NCBI GenBank assembly: GCA_026874595.1
Contig: CM049319.1
Location: 61,016,917-61,080,916, forward strand
DNA length: 64,000 nucleotides
DNA from: Sipunculus nudus
Lineage: Eukaryota; Annelida; Sipuncula; Golfingiida; Sipunculidae
Direction: 5' to 3'
Under the pieces are notes generated by a model. The model did not search any database and was not told the origin of the DNA. It was given only the letters and a program-made list of their open reading frames with translations. Positions 24,631 to 36,764 of this stretch are shown in pieces. Positions within the stretch are counted from its first letter, which is position 1. Each line of letters starts with the position of its first letter. Made by a program: the position numbers and the translations under genes.

Positions 24631-26450
24631 TGTGACCTTGACCTTTGATCTCATAACCCCAAAATCAATTTGGGTCTTGCTTTTCCAATGGGACATATGC
24701 AAGTCAAGTTTGAAATCTATACATCAATAAAGCAGGAATTATCATCCAGAAACTTATTTTTGGACAGATGGCTCCTGTGACCTTCACCTTTGACCTTGTG
24801 ACCTCAGAATTGATAGTGTTCTTCCTCTCTTGGCAGGAGAACTATATGTGCAAGATGAAAGATATGAGATGAAATGTTTGGCTAAAAATGCATCCACATC
24901 TTTTTAAAGATGTGTCCTGTGACCTTGACCTTTGACCTCATGACCCCAAAATCAATTCGGGTCTTACTTTTCCAATGGGACATATACAAGTCAAGTTTGA
25001 AATCCATACATCAATAAAAGCAGGAATTATCATCCAGAAACTAATTTTTGGACATATGGCTCCTGTGACCTTCATCTTTGACCTTGTGACCTCAAAATTG
25101 ATAGGGGTCTTCCACTCTTGGCAGGTGAACTATATGTGCAAGAGGAAAGATCTGAGATGAATTGTTTGGCTGAAAATGCATCCACAATCTTTTTAAAGAG
25201 GTTTCCTGTGACCTTGACCTTTGACCTCATGACCCCAAAATCAATTTGGGTCTTGCTTTTCTAATGGGTCAATAACAAAGCCAAGTTTGAAATCCATACA
25301 TCAGTAAAAGATGGAATTATCATCCAGAAACTAATTTTTGGACAGATGGCTCTGTGACCTTCACCTTTGACCTTTTGACCTCGACACTGATAGGGTTCTT
25401 CCTCTCTTGGCAGGTGAACTATATGTGCAAGATGAAAGACCTGAGATGAAATGTTTGGCTGAAAATGCATCCACATCTTTTTAAAGATGTGACCTTGACC
25501 TTTGACCTCATGACCCCAAAATCAATTTGGGTCTTGCTTTTTCAATGGGACATATATAAGTCAAGTTTGAAATCCATACATCAATAAAAGCAGGAATTAT
25601 CATCCAGAAACTAATTTTTGGACAGATGGCTCCTGTGACCTTCACCTTTGACCTTGTGACCTCAAAATTGATAGGGGTCTTCCTCTATTGGCAGATGACT
25701 TATATGTGCAAGATGAAAGGTCTGAGATGAAATGTTTGGCTGAAAATGCATCCACATCTTTTTAAAGATGTGACCTTGACCTTTGACCTCATGACCCCAA
25801 AATCAATTTGGGTCTTGCTTTTCCAATGGGACATATATAAGTCAAGTTTGAAATCCATACATCAATAAAAGCAGGAATTATCATCGAGAAACTAATTTTT
25901 GGACATATGGCTCCTGTGACCTTCACCTTTGACCTTGTGACCTCAAAATTGATAGGGGTCTTCCACTCTTGGCAGGTGAACTATATGTGCAAGATGAAAG
26001 ATCTGAGATGAATTGTTGGCTGAAAATGCATCCACAATCTTTTTAAAGAGGTTTCCTGTGACCTTGACCTTTGACCTCATGACCCCAAAATCAATTTGGG
26101 TCTTGCTTTTTCAATGGGACATATATAAGTCAATTTTGAAATCATTACATCAATAGAAGCAGGAATTATCATCCAGAAACTAATTTTTGGACAGATAGCT
26201 CCTGTGGCCTTGACCTTTGACCTTGTGACCCCAAAATTTATATGGATCATCCATTATTGGCAAGTGAGCTATATATTCAAGATGGAAGACCTGGGATGAA
26301 AGTTTGGCTTAAAATGCATCCACAGTATCTTTTAAAATGCCAGTCCAGTGACCTTGACCTTTGACCTCATGACCCTAGAACCTATAGGGTTCTTACTTTA
26401 GTGGTGGGCCATACTTAAGTCATGTTTGAAATCCATATGGCTATCAACAC
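24631..26450. repeat. 285-bp tandem array with AGGTCA-type motifs
   Basis: Units are anchored by 'gtgaccttgacctttgacct', starting at 24631, 24918, 25207, 25488, 25769, 26057 and 26347 (spacings 281-290). Each unit also has a second, weaker block 'gtgaccttcacctttgacc', 'catccagaaactaatttttgg', 'tcaagtttgaaatccataca' and 'aaaatgcatccacatctt'. Diverged units of the same type occur in elements 2b and C. Confidence 0.95.
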
Positions 26451-26620
26451 TGGAGATATCATAAGAGGTGTGTGATTTTCACCATATATGGCAATATTCA
26501 AGGTCAAGGCCACTATCATAGGAAAGGTCATGACCCCAATTTAAACTAGAATACGGGTAGTCGACAAGCGACTACTTGTATCCGCCTAAATCAGAGTGGA
26601 ACGGGTGAAGTGTTGCATAT

Positions 26621-28020
26621 CAGCATGGATGTCTGCAGCCAAATTGTGTATGTAGGTTGCGCTACCTACCAAAAAATCCAGAAAGCCGTCCAAGTTGTAT
26701 ACATATGCAAAATTTAAGGCAGATAAGTCAAACCACTATATTGTATATGAGTGATTTTTGCCCTTGGCAGACAAACAGATGGACGCTGTGCAAAAAAGGG
26801 TTGCAGGTGGCGCCACCAGTTAAGCGTATGATAAAGAGCTTTGTGAGAACTATACACATGCAAAATTTTGGCCCAATTGGTCAAACAGTTCCCTAGATAT
26901 GAGCTTGGATGTCTGCAGCGTAAACTTGATTGTAGGTGGCGCCACCTGTCATAAAATCAGAAAAGCTATTCAGGATGTATAAGCATGCAGAATTTCAGGT
27001 GAATTAGTCAAACCACTGCAGAGATATGAGTGATTTTAACCCAAGGCAGACGAACAGCTGGACACTGTGCAAACATGGTTGCAGGTGGCGCCACCATTTT
27101 TTGTGTATGTTATAAAGCTCTCCAAGGGCTACATTTGTGCAAAAAAATTTTCCTGATCAATCAAACGGTTCCTGAGATATGAGCTTGGATGTCTGCAGCG
27201 TAAACATGAATGTAGGTGGCGCCACCTGTCATAAAATCAGAAAAGCTATCCAGGATGTATACGCATGCCAAATTTCAGGTGAATTAGTCAAGTCACTGCA
27301 GAGATATGAGTGATTTTAACCCAAGGCAGACAAACAGATGGACACTGTACAAACATGGTTGCAGGTAGCGGCACCATTTTTGGTGTATGTTATAAAGCTC
27401 TCCAAGGGCTACATTTGTGCAAAAGAATTTTCCTGATCGGTCAAACGGTTCCCGAGATATGAGCTTGGATGTCTGCAGCGTAAACGTGAATGTAGGTGGC
27501 GCCACCTGTCATAAAATCAGATAAGCTATCCAGGATGTATACGCATGCCAAATTTCAGGTGAATTAGTCAAGTCACTGCAGAGATATGAGTGATTTTAAC
27601 CCAAGGCAGACGAACAGATGGACACTGTGCAAACATGGTTGCAGGTGGCGCCACCATTTTTGGTGTATGTTATAAAGCTCTCCAAGGGCTACATTTGTGC
27701 AAAAGAATTTTCCTGATCGGTCAAACGGTTCCCGAGATATGAGCTTGGATGTCTGCAGCGTCAACGTGAATGTAGGTGGCGCCACCTGTCATAAAATCAG
27801 AAAAGCTATCCAGGATGTTTGCGCATGCCGAATTTCAGGTGAATTAGTCAAGTCACTGCAGAGATATGAGTGATTTTAACCCAAGGCAGACGAACAGATG
27901 GACACTGTGCAAACATGGTTGCAGGTGGCGCCACCATTTTTGGTGTATGTTATAAAGCTCTCCGAGGGCTACATTTGTGCAAAAAAATTTTCCTGATCGG
28001 TCAAACGGTTCCCGAGATAT
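26621..28020. repeat. 280-bp tandem array, five units, dimeric
   Basis: Unit starts at 26621, 26901, 27181, 27461 and 27741 are exactly 280 bp apart. The last three units are nearly identical. Each unit is a dimer: both halves carry the 12-bp palindrome GGTGGCGCCACC or a variant, spaced alternately about 131 and 149 bp (26806, 26935, 27084, 27215, 27495, 27644, 27775, 27924), and both halves end in a 'gagatatgag' block. Copies of family 3 elsewhere have two or three units. Confidence 0.95.
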
Positions 28021-28186
28021 GTGGGTTTATGTGTGGAAACAGACGCACAAACGGACGCAGAGCGCAGAGGAAAGGTCAGAGGTCAAAACAAAATCGGGGC
28101 GCAGCAGTTCACATGTGACCCGAACATAATCCCGGGTTTCGGAAAATTCCGCCCAGCGGTTACGGAGGAGTTCTCCGGACACCTAC

Positions 28187-28206
28187 GCGGCGGCGGCGGC
28201 GGCGGC
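28187..28206. repeat. (CGG)n tract
   Basis: A short pure CGG/GGC run near the right end of element 3a. A similar tract lies at 28672-28688 near the right end of element 2a. The corresponding positions of the other copies are less regular (for example 43365-43390). Confidence 0.9.
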
Positions 28207-28736
28207 CAGCTGAAAACATAGTATCCGCAAAACTCTGTTTTGGCGGATACAATAAGCATTATCCCATAACCCATACCTATGTATATGCATAATATAAAAG
28301 AAATCTGTCCATTAGTTCTTGACTTATAATGCTCACAGTGCTGTAAGGTGGCAATTTAGGGGGTATTAAACGGCACGAAAACAAGTAAAGAATAATAGAT
28401 GGCGCCACCAGTTTCTGGAACATGACAACCCTATCCATGATCTTCCATCAACTTGATTTTGGGATAAATCCATGCAAGATTTCTTGAGATATTAAAGAAT
28501 TTGTGTGATTTTCCCCAAAATTGGACCTATTCAAGGTCAAGGACACTCTCCTTGTAAAGGTCATGACCTCATTTTAAATAGGCGTCGTCCTCTTACCCAT
28601 ATCTATACATATACCAAGTTTGGTAAAGTTCCGTGAAATATTTTTTGGGTTATCGCGCCAACAAGATTCATATGCGGCGGCGGCGGCAGGACCGGTATGA
28701 AAACATAGTATCCCCCGACTTTGTCTGGGGATACAA

Positions 28737-31611
28737 TAATTATGGAACATTCTGCCCTTTGTTCTGGATACAGGCTTGATGAAGGTTTAATTGAAATTCC
28801 TCTATTGGTAATTATATTAATTTTGGTAGGATATCATGTGTCCTCTTTATGCTTTAGGTTACCACCAAATCCTGCATGCTACAACCTTTTCAATAGTTAT
28901 ACATCTTATCCAGTTACTATTTTTTAGACAAATTTCATATCGATAATAGATTCTTTTGTTGGGAAGACAAAATCCCTACCAAGCTGGAATGTAATAAATT
29001 TGTACTAGATAAAATTTGTATCACAAATTATAAATTTGACTAAGTTATCTGTGTATAATTCATATCAAATTGCAAAATAAAGAGAATGCACCTAAACATC
29101 ATCTGAGAAGAACAAAAGAACCACATGCACTGTTAATCAGAATGGGTTAGAGTATGTTTTAAGATACAGTACTGCATGTGAAATGTTTAAATTTTCAAAA
29201 ATAGTAAAAGTAAAGTGAAATTCACTTTGTGAGAAACCCAAAAGATACACCTCCCATATACACCACACAGGCAGTATATACGTAATTTAGTTTTTAACTC
29301 TGGTGAGGTCTACTTCATCCTTGGTTTGTCTTTCAGCAAATTACACAAACATTTCTGAACAGATTTTTTCTGTAATTTTGTGGAGGGTTAGGAAAACACC
29401 CAAAGAAAAATCTAATCAATTTTAGAGGTAATCTGAATTACCATAAATAAATTCAATTCAAAGGATTCTGTCCCATTGTTACAGCTTTCTCATTATAATA
29501 AGAGCTACTGATCAGTATTAGTGGGTGGCTCTGTACTAAAAGTAACCTAGGACAGGGTTGATTAACCAAGACAGGCATAATTACACACAGCAAAGATAAT
29601 CTTGGAGGGATTAATGGACGGACATATAGACAGAACTGATCAAACTGTCTTGCTGAGTCAGGGGATAATTGTTTAATTTAAGGTGACAGGCCACTGATGA
29701 GAACTATCTATAGTGTTTTTTAGGTGAGGTGGGGAAACCATAGTGCCAGGTTTTCTTCATACAAGCTTCAATCAACCTCTGTCATGAGAAAACACATTAC
29801 CATATTTCTCCCTTTAGAAAGTGCAATTGCATTTTAAACCACACCTAGACTTTAACAAAATCCTACATGATATCCCATTAGACTGTCAAATACCAAGAAT
29901 CATCAATCAAAACTGTATGGTGCCTGTTGGAAAAAAAACACCTAGTTTCAGGATTTGAGTTTCTATTAAAAACCATGGTTTAAAAAAGAAGAAATACAGT
30001 ATGTGACATTAGACATGCTGGTATACTGTGCTTGGGTCAAAGTGGTGGCATCTAGATATATCCAAATATGTTTTTGCCTCTGTTTATATATAGCAATGGT
30101 GCCATTATAATAATTACATGTTCAATCTTTATTATAACTGGCATTAGCACTGTATCACCACACATCTCCTCTGTGACCACGCCTCATAAATGACTGTTTC
30201 TGGTCTGAAAGTATCCACAGTGATGACAAGTGTGTCCTGAGAGAGAAGAATGCATTTCATTTTCCATATGTTCCCATAAAACCCGAAGGATTTGACATTA
30301 TTTGGGTCATTTTACAAAGGGTTTCTTCAAGTGACTAAATCAGTGAACTGGACCCATGGAAAACTTATGAAAAAAGAACCAGCCAATGCTTTGCAGAACT
30401 GTCCCACTACAACTTGTATGAGAACAGTTAATATGGAGGTTTTAAAATAGCTTGATTAATCTTTGAAAAACACAGAAAATATAATTCCTCTGGGATGGTT
30501 ATTTTACATATTTTAGTAATTTAATAGACAGCAAATGAAACCTATGATGACATGGACCCAACTCTCAGGCTGAAAGTGGCCCTCTTTTGGGTAGCACAAA
30601 TATAGTCCCAATTATTGGCAGCAAGCCTCCATCAGTCTAGCTTGTGTACATAGCATTGGAAAACAAACCCTGATTAATTCAACAGTAAATTGATACTGGT
30701 GCGGCTGAGATCAATATTACACTTGTAATATGCAGTTGGGCAATATTTTATCCAATGTTCCCTTTGCCCAAAATAAAATGAGGGATACAGAGCCAAACCT
30801 GCCACTAGTTGGCAATTTCCTGGTCTCCCCACAGATGCAAGGGAAATGTTGGTCCAGCAAGCCTTTAGCAATCTGCGGGGAGCTTGCAGTGGTTAACATC
30901 ACTGGCCACCAAAACATCAATTCATTCAAGGCAGCACTTTGTGTATTTTAGCAGAATTGCCCCTTCCCAATTACAAGTTCAACACCAGCAAATACATCTT
31001 TCCCCCACACCGGCTCTCACTGACAGAAGAGAAATGTTTGTTGAGTAGACTTGCCCAAGTTCCCACTGGCACATCTTGACCTTTGACCCTGAGAAAAAAT
31101 CAATCTTCTTGGATTTCACATTCATCCCACTTCTGCCACCGACATGGCAATCTTACAGCCCCCCCCCCCCTTTACTTGTTTTGATCCTTTGGCATTATGC
31201 CTCACAGGGAAATCTAATTAAGCTTTGCTTTGCAACCCTTGGCCATGTGGATCCTGTCTTAGAAGACTTTTGTTCTTTGTCTTTGGAGTTCCAGGTTTTA
31301 ACTATTGTTTAATATGCCTGTAGTGATACACTTGTGCACCAATATCACATCAACATCCTGTGATGCCCCTCTATTGGTAACTGTATATGTATTAATATTT
31401 GACCATCATTCAGTAATTGGTAAAATAGAACCCTTGACTTTCTGACTGAACTGAACTGCATTAAAACACTCCTTTCAAGGCCAACTATCAAATTCTACAT
31501 CAGCTTTGCTCGATATATTACTAACTGATCCATACATTACTCCAAACAACAATTACAAAACAATATGTTCATATAAACTCCATCCAACATGAATCATAGG
31601 TCTGTTGATTG
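28737..31611. other. No gene seen; unique sequence
   Basis: AT-rich sequence with scattered short open frames. The part at about 30720-31320 is more complex and includes a poly-C run (about 31160-31171) and an isolated 'cttgacctttgaccctga' at 31077. No exon, RNA gene or element ends were recognised. Confidence 0.45.
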
Positions 31612-32489
31612 CAGGCCTTGAATTTCATTTTTGGAAATAACAAGCTACTACTGCCTGTCAAATTTGAACTTGACAGGCAACAAAGAAATTTGATAGGCAG
31701 ATTTCATTTTTTTTTTCATTTGTTTGCATCATTTTACTTGGAATAAAGTATAAATAAGAAATAAAGATAAACAAGTATTTTTTTATTCATCCTGACGACG
31801 GTGGGTGAAATGGAGACACGGACGGGGGTTGGGAAATGGGAATTTTTTTACCAGGTCATAATTTGGACGATGACAGACCTTATAATAGATATATTAATGG
31901 AGTTCCCAGTATTTATTTATATACTTTATATGTTAAAAACGAGGTAGCCCTCTTCTGTTTTACAACAGAACACAGTGTGGACATGATGTAGTTTCCTGCG
32001 AAACTGTATTACCAATATCCTTATACAGCGGACCAATCGGATAACGCGTAACATAATGTAGACGTGTAGCCCACGCTGCAGTAACCGCTATGCCTAGCTA
32101 TGATTGGCTGATAACAGACAGCCATAAAATATCATTTTTCTGATTGGCCGATGGGTAGCCATTTTTTATCTGAAATGTTCCCGGAATTTTCCCTGAGTAG
32201 ATCTGAATCATGGCGCTAAGTTGCGACATCGTGTGTCACTGTAAGAGACTATCGGCTCATTTGCTGGTTTCCCAGGCCAGTTTCCTCTTAAACGGGGAAC
32301 CAGTAACATTAAGTTTTTTTAATTAAAAAGCATATAGAATGGCTGTGATTGTGATTGTGTACAGACAAGAAGGATCCAGTGAGGAATTTTTTTGACTGGC
32401 AGCAAGCTGCCGGTCAGGATCGTGGCTGACGGCAGCCAGCCAAATTAAACTGGCATTTGCCGGTTGCCAGTCGTCAAATTCGAGGCCTG
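31612..32489. mobile_element. hAT-like non-autonomous element, 878 bp
   Basis: Inverted ends CAGGCCTTGAATTT (31612-31625) and AAATTCGAGGCCTG (32476-32489) match over 14 bp with one mismatch, and CAG-type ends fit hAT elements. Internal inverted patches occur near both ends (tgcctgtcaaatttgaacttgacaggca near the left, written here in the order seen but broken by mismatches; ggcagcaagctgcc near the right). I could not find a clean 8-bp target duplication; only GATTG is shared by the flanks. No transposase frame. Confidence 0.6.
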
Positions 32490-35400
32490 GGATTGTAAGG
32501 GCCCTTAGAATCAATTGAATTATCAATCCTATACCTTCAATTCTTATCTATGTAGTAAATTTCAGACTTTTTAAAAAATAAAAGAGATTTTATCAAAATG
32601 GATATAAGTGAATTTCAACAAAGAAAAGAAAATCAAGTTTCTATGTGAGTGGATTAATCCACCAGCAAACCTAAGTGTAAAGTAGATTTAGGGCACATAC
32701 ATGATGAAGAGCTTCAACATCACAAACTGCATCATCAAATTTGATTACTCACAAATGGTACATGCAAAAAAATTAATTGAAATGAATCAATTCAGAGGTT
32801 GATAATTACAATTTAATTGGGGGCTTGCAATTCAATGCATTGATTCTTCTATGCACGGTTAAACCCCTTATGGTTGAAACGCACTGGAATATCATTTAAA
32901 GCTAAAAATTTGTATATCTATCCGTAATTTTAGTGGGCTGTTTGTTCAGTCTGTCAGTATTCTTGAAGTTGCCGAGCTTCCAGTACCCTTGGATTATTTG
33001 TGATAAGCTGGTCTCATTAATGGCCACTTATCTCCAGGCAAAAGTATGATGTCAAAGACTGTTCAGATATTGTCATAACCTGTCAAACCCAGATATAAAT
33101 TACAGAACCACTCCAGGGAGCACAGAAAGTGCCACTTCATACCTCCAGCCTACTTGTGGCACAACAAGTAATTTAACTGTGTTAAATTGGGGTTGGCATG
33201 CTAATCATAAAGGGTATTGCAAATCCAGTCATATGTAGCCCTCTTAACATTGTTAGATTGTACTGTGAATACCTTTCATTTTAAATAGATGACACAGGTT
33301 TATAAATTTGTTTAAAGATTCCTTTCACATGGCTTATCTCAAGTGCCTTTTTGTGCAAATTTCTGTATTTTTTTTACAGGAGATCAGCATACGAATTTGA
33401 GATCAATTAGAATTCTGCCACCAGGCAGCTATCTTGGAATTCCTCTTCTGTGCCCTATCCTCTGAGCTGTTTGAGCAACTGCAGTGGAATTTTGACTGAA
33501 GATTGTAAGCTACATATGTAAGAAAGAATGTGTGCCAGCCATTTTAAGACCGGTTAAAATCGAAAACAGCAACAAGACATATTGGCATTTTGGCATAACC
33601 AGGCCTTAAAAGAGGACATTCATGGTACTGGTCTTTACCAATATTAATTTATACTAGCTTTTTGCTATGATGCACTGACATTTTTTCTCTATCCTTCTTT
33701 GATTTGTATGAATAGACTCTGAACAAACAACTATGGTTTTGAAGTCTTAATAGTTTGTTTTTATTATTAATAGTTAATTTACAGTGCTTTTAACGAAGAA
33801 AAGATGCCAGTGACCTAGATACAGATTTGAAAGGAGAGCTTACCCAAAGATAACTGACTACCAAATTAGAAACTTGTAGCCCCAATGGTTTACATGATAC
33901 ATGCAAGCAAGATGCACAGATAGAGCTAAACCCAAAGTCCTCTGCTGAATACTTCTGCAATGTCACTTAGGTGCCTGATAATACAAACTAAACTTTGGTC
34001 AAATAGAATAAGTTAAAAGTTTTAGTCACTTGTCCCACGAGGCTGAAATCCTAATAGTCGAAGCTGCATAAATACCATGCTATGGCCCTAAGTAATAATA
34101 GATCAATCATATTTGGACACTTCATGCACCTAGCTGTAGTTCCCATGTGAATGCTGGTTCTAATGGTCCTACCCTTTGATGTCTGTGAATGTTGGATTGT
34201 ACTAGTGTATCAGTATGTGACATATTGGCAAGCTCCCTGAGCAAACAAAATTTTTGGCAGTGTAAACACGGAAATGCCTCGACATGAATGAAAAGTAAGT
34301 AAAAAAGTTGTTCATACACTAGAAATAAATTTCATATGTTAAATAAAAGCAACCCCCTTCCATCAACCACAGCTATAGATCATGGCAATATACAGAATGG
34401 CATTAATGAAATAATTCATGATTTTCAGTGTACCGTCTGACATAAACATGATATAGGGTGGAGATGATAATTGGATATATCTGAAATTATCATGACATCG
34501 GAGAGCTGCAAACAATTATATCATTAACTTCCCTAAAACTGTAATGTCATCATGTCTTTTTGTCCATGGTTTGTTACACAAACCTGCCCTTTTAGAATCA
34601 TTACCTGAAGATAATGAAAACACCAGGGTCGTTTTGTTTTCAGATAACCTTTTATATCCATAGATATTCTTTATTTCATTTAATCACATACATGAATATC
34701 TATACAAAAGTAATCATTATAATATTGAAAATATATGGGTATTCTATGTCAAAAATAAGTGTTCAACAACCAACTGGCTGAATAGTGTTCTAAAAAAATT
34801 TTAGAAATTTTCTGGCTTATAAGAAGTCCTGGGAATATGGCAGCATGTACTGATAATAGATATACTATGACAAGTGCTGGAGTTCAGTGGCCAGATTTTT
34901 ATATCATGATAAATTATTAAATCATTATCACAATATTAAAACCTTATAATCCCAACTCTAATGTGAGTCATGTATATAACCTTTAAGAGCTTTTGCATAT
35001 TCAAATTTTATACTTAAATCCTGAGAATATAACGAGTCTGTTGAAAAGTTCAAACAACACACAACATATTTTTTTAATTTTTCATGCATATACATGTACA
35101 AACTTTCCCCAATATAAAAATACTTATTTGTGAGTTGAATGATAACATCATAATTGTTGAATGTATAAACTATCACATCTGGCCTACCAAATGAGTTTTA
35201 ATTCTTGTTTGTGCAGTTGTAAATAATATTAAGGCATTTAATAAGTTTCATATTATCCATTTTCCCTTTCTTTTTAATTCTGATATATTTAAGGAATTCT
35301 AGACACCTATCAAAAACTAATTGCATTTTAGGAATTCCAAGCACATGCCCTCTAGGAAATTTGGGTATCTAGGCAATTGAATATAATTTCACTGAAATCC

Positions 35401-36764
35401 ACTGATTTCTAGGCACCTTTAAAAATACATTTGTATACCAGAAAATTAAAGGTACCTATATAAACTCAATTTCATTCCAAGAATTCCATTCAGTTAATGC
35501 ATCCACTTGACACTTAAGACAAACGTGATCAAAGATCCAAAGATCCAACCTAACATTGTGTGCTACGAAAAAATCAAGAAATTTACGTTATTTGTCAATT
35601 TACCAAATGTTCATGTGTTTCTTTTCTGTACATTGTACATTTACCAGTGAGGAGCTTTTCACTTATTCATTCACTGCAGAGACTTTTCTCTTGAAAAGCT
35701 AAAATTGTGTGACTAGCTGCCAAAACGGTGCAACAGAGGCAGTGGAGAGCCCTCCCTGGCTGCCTCTCATGGACCACACTAATACCACTATAGGTTGCCA
35801 TTCACAGCGTCTCCATGGCAACAAAACCAATTTTGCCGCGGCCTCTATTGATCATGTTGTATTTGGCCGGGCACTAATCCTGTGTTGTGGATGGACAGAA
35901 GATATGCCCAGAGTGATGCTGTATCATACGGCCTAATGTCCTTCCCGTATGCTTCAGCTACCCCCCACTCGGGACGGCCTGGGTCAAATTAGGCCACATT
36001 ATGCATCAAACTACAGTAAAATTCAAAGACCTGCTGAGACCACTTGTACATAGAGAGCGTCAGCAGTTAATTATAGCTCTTATCCTATACAGCAGTCAAT
36101 CTCATTACTGATGTCCCTGGCCTTATCCACACACCTAACCAGGGTGGCTGGCTGGAGCTAGCTGCGCTGAAACTATAATCTTGGTACATAATGTATCGAC
36201 AAGGTCTCGGGCATATTTCATGACACCTTCGGCTTCAACTGGTTTCCTCCTCACAAACAATTTCATCACAACAGTATCCCACAATCCCTAGAGCTTAAGA
36301 ACTCATTACCGCCTGGATGCTGTGTGGGTCTATTTATCTCCATATTAACATGATACACTGAAAGCTACGCTATTTATCTGACACAATCGTTCATTTATAT
36401 CTACTCAGGCACGGCCATGGCCATGGAGAATGGTGCAGAATATGCAATATGAAGCATATATTGGTATTCTTGTAGGTTTCCTCATCTTAAAGCTTTCACC
36501 TCAAGTGTGTATAATTGCATGTCATCATAGAAATAGGTAAAATCATATCATAGAATGCCAAAATCATTTGTCACTCAAGCACAAAGCTGATATATGCAGA
36601 TCTGTCTGTAAATCACTATCTATTATATTATTATCTGCATACATAACTGGAAAGTTTGAACTCTAGTAACTTATCCTGGGTCTAATACCTTCCTGAAAAC
36701 AGGGTTTAGGGAAGGGGGGAGCGGGGAGTTGTTTTATCATAAAGTCCATTTTGTGCAAAGTGGT
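32490..36764. other. No gene seen; a complex block at 35700-36420
   Basis: Mostly AT-rich unique DNA. From about 35700 to 36420 the sequence becomes GC-richer and compositionally complex, with no repeat structure. It contains an RFX-like motif listed separately. Short open frames there lack recognisable protein features. Confidence 0.4.
35809..35822. promoter_or_regulatory. RFX X-box-like motif
   Basis: GTCTCCATGGCAAC fits the X-box pattern bound by RFX factors (two inverted GTNNCC-like half sites with a short spacer), which is typical of ciliary gene promoters. No ciliary gene or promoter is visible nearby. A 14-bp match in 64 kb may be chance. Confidence 0.25.

Larger units (their letters stand above)
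26545..28251 (-). mobile_element. Family 3 Helentron-like element, copy 3a, five array units
   Basis: The left end is aactagaatacgg, then the hairpin GTAGTCG-ACAAG-CGACTAC (26557-26575), then GTATCCGCC (26578-26586). The right end is a near-perfect hairpin at 28221-28250 with arms GTATCCGC and GCGGATAC and inner AAAAC/GTTTT around TCT. On the minus strand the order is 5' terminal hairpin, interior, subterminal repeat, 3' hairpin, CCGTATT, CTAG, TT. It is inserted into the right part of element 2a. Element 2b gives the uninterrupted counterpart at about 59524-59545. Non-coding. Confidence 0.85.
24437..28736 (-). mobile_element. Family 2 Helentron-like element, copy 2a, hosting element 3a
   Basis: The left end is aactagacatttctt, then the hairpin GGCACC-GCA-GGTGCC (24452-24466), then GTATCCCCAGAC (24470-24481). 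The right end is a hairpin at 28708-28734 with arms GTATCCCC and GGGGATAC and inner GAC/GTC around TTT, followed by aataat. Read on the minus strand, this is a 5' terminal hairpin and a 3' hairpin followed by a short spacer, CTAG and TT, the order expected for Helentrons. Inside are a seven-unit 285-bp array, a nested family 3 element, and a right part with aaggtcaaggtcac, a GGCGCCACCAGTTT block and a CGG-rich patch (28672-28688). No transposase or helicase coding sequence is present, so it is non-autonomous. Confidence 0.85.

Noticed and set aside
27293-27785. Near-identical 70-residue minus-strand frames 280 bp apart
   Set aside because: Shadows of the 280-bp array units of element 3a.
24631-28020. 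CRISPR-like array because of regularly spaced repeats
   Set aside because: Units are 280-290 bp and similar along their whole length, without unique spacers, and the DNA is clearly eukaryotic.
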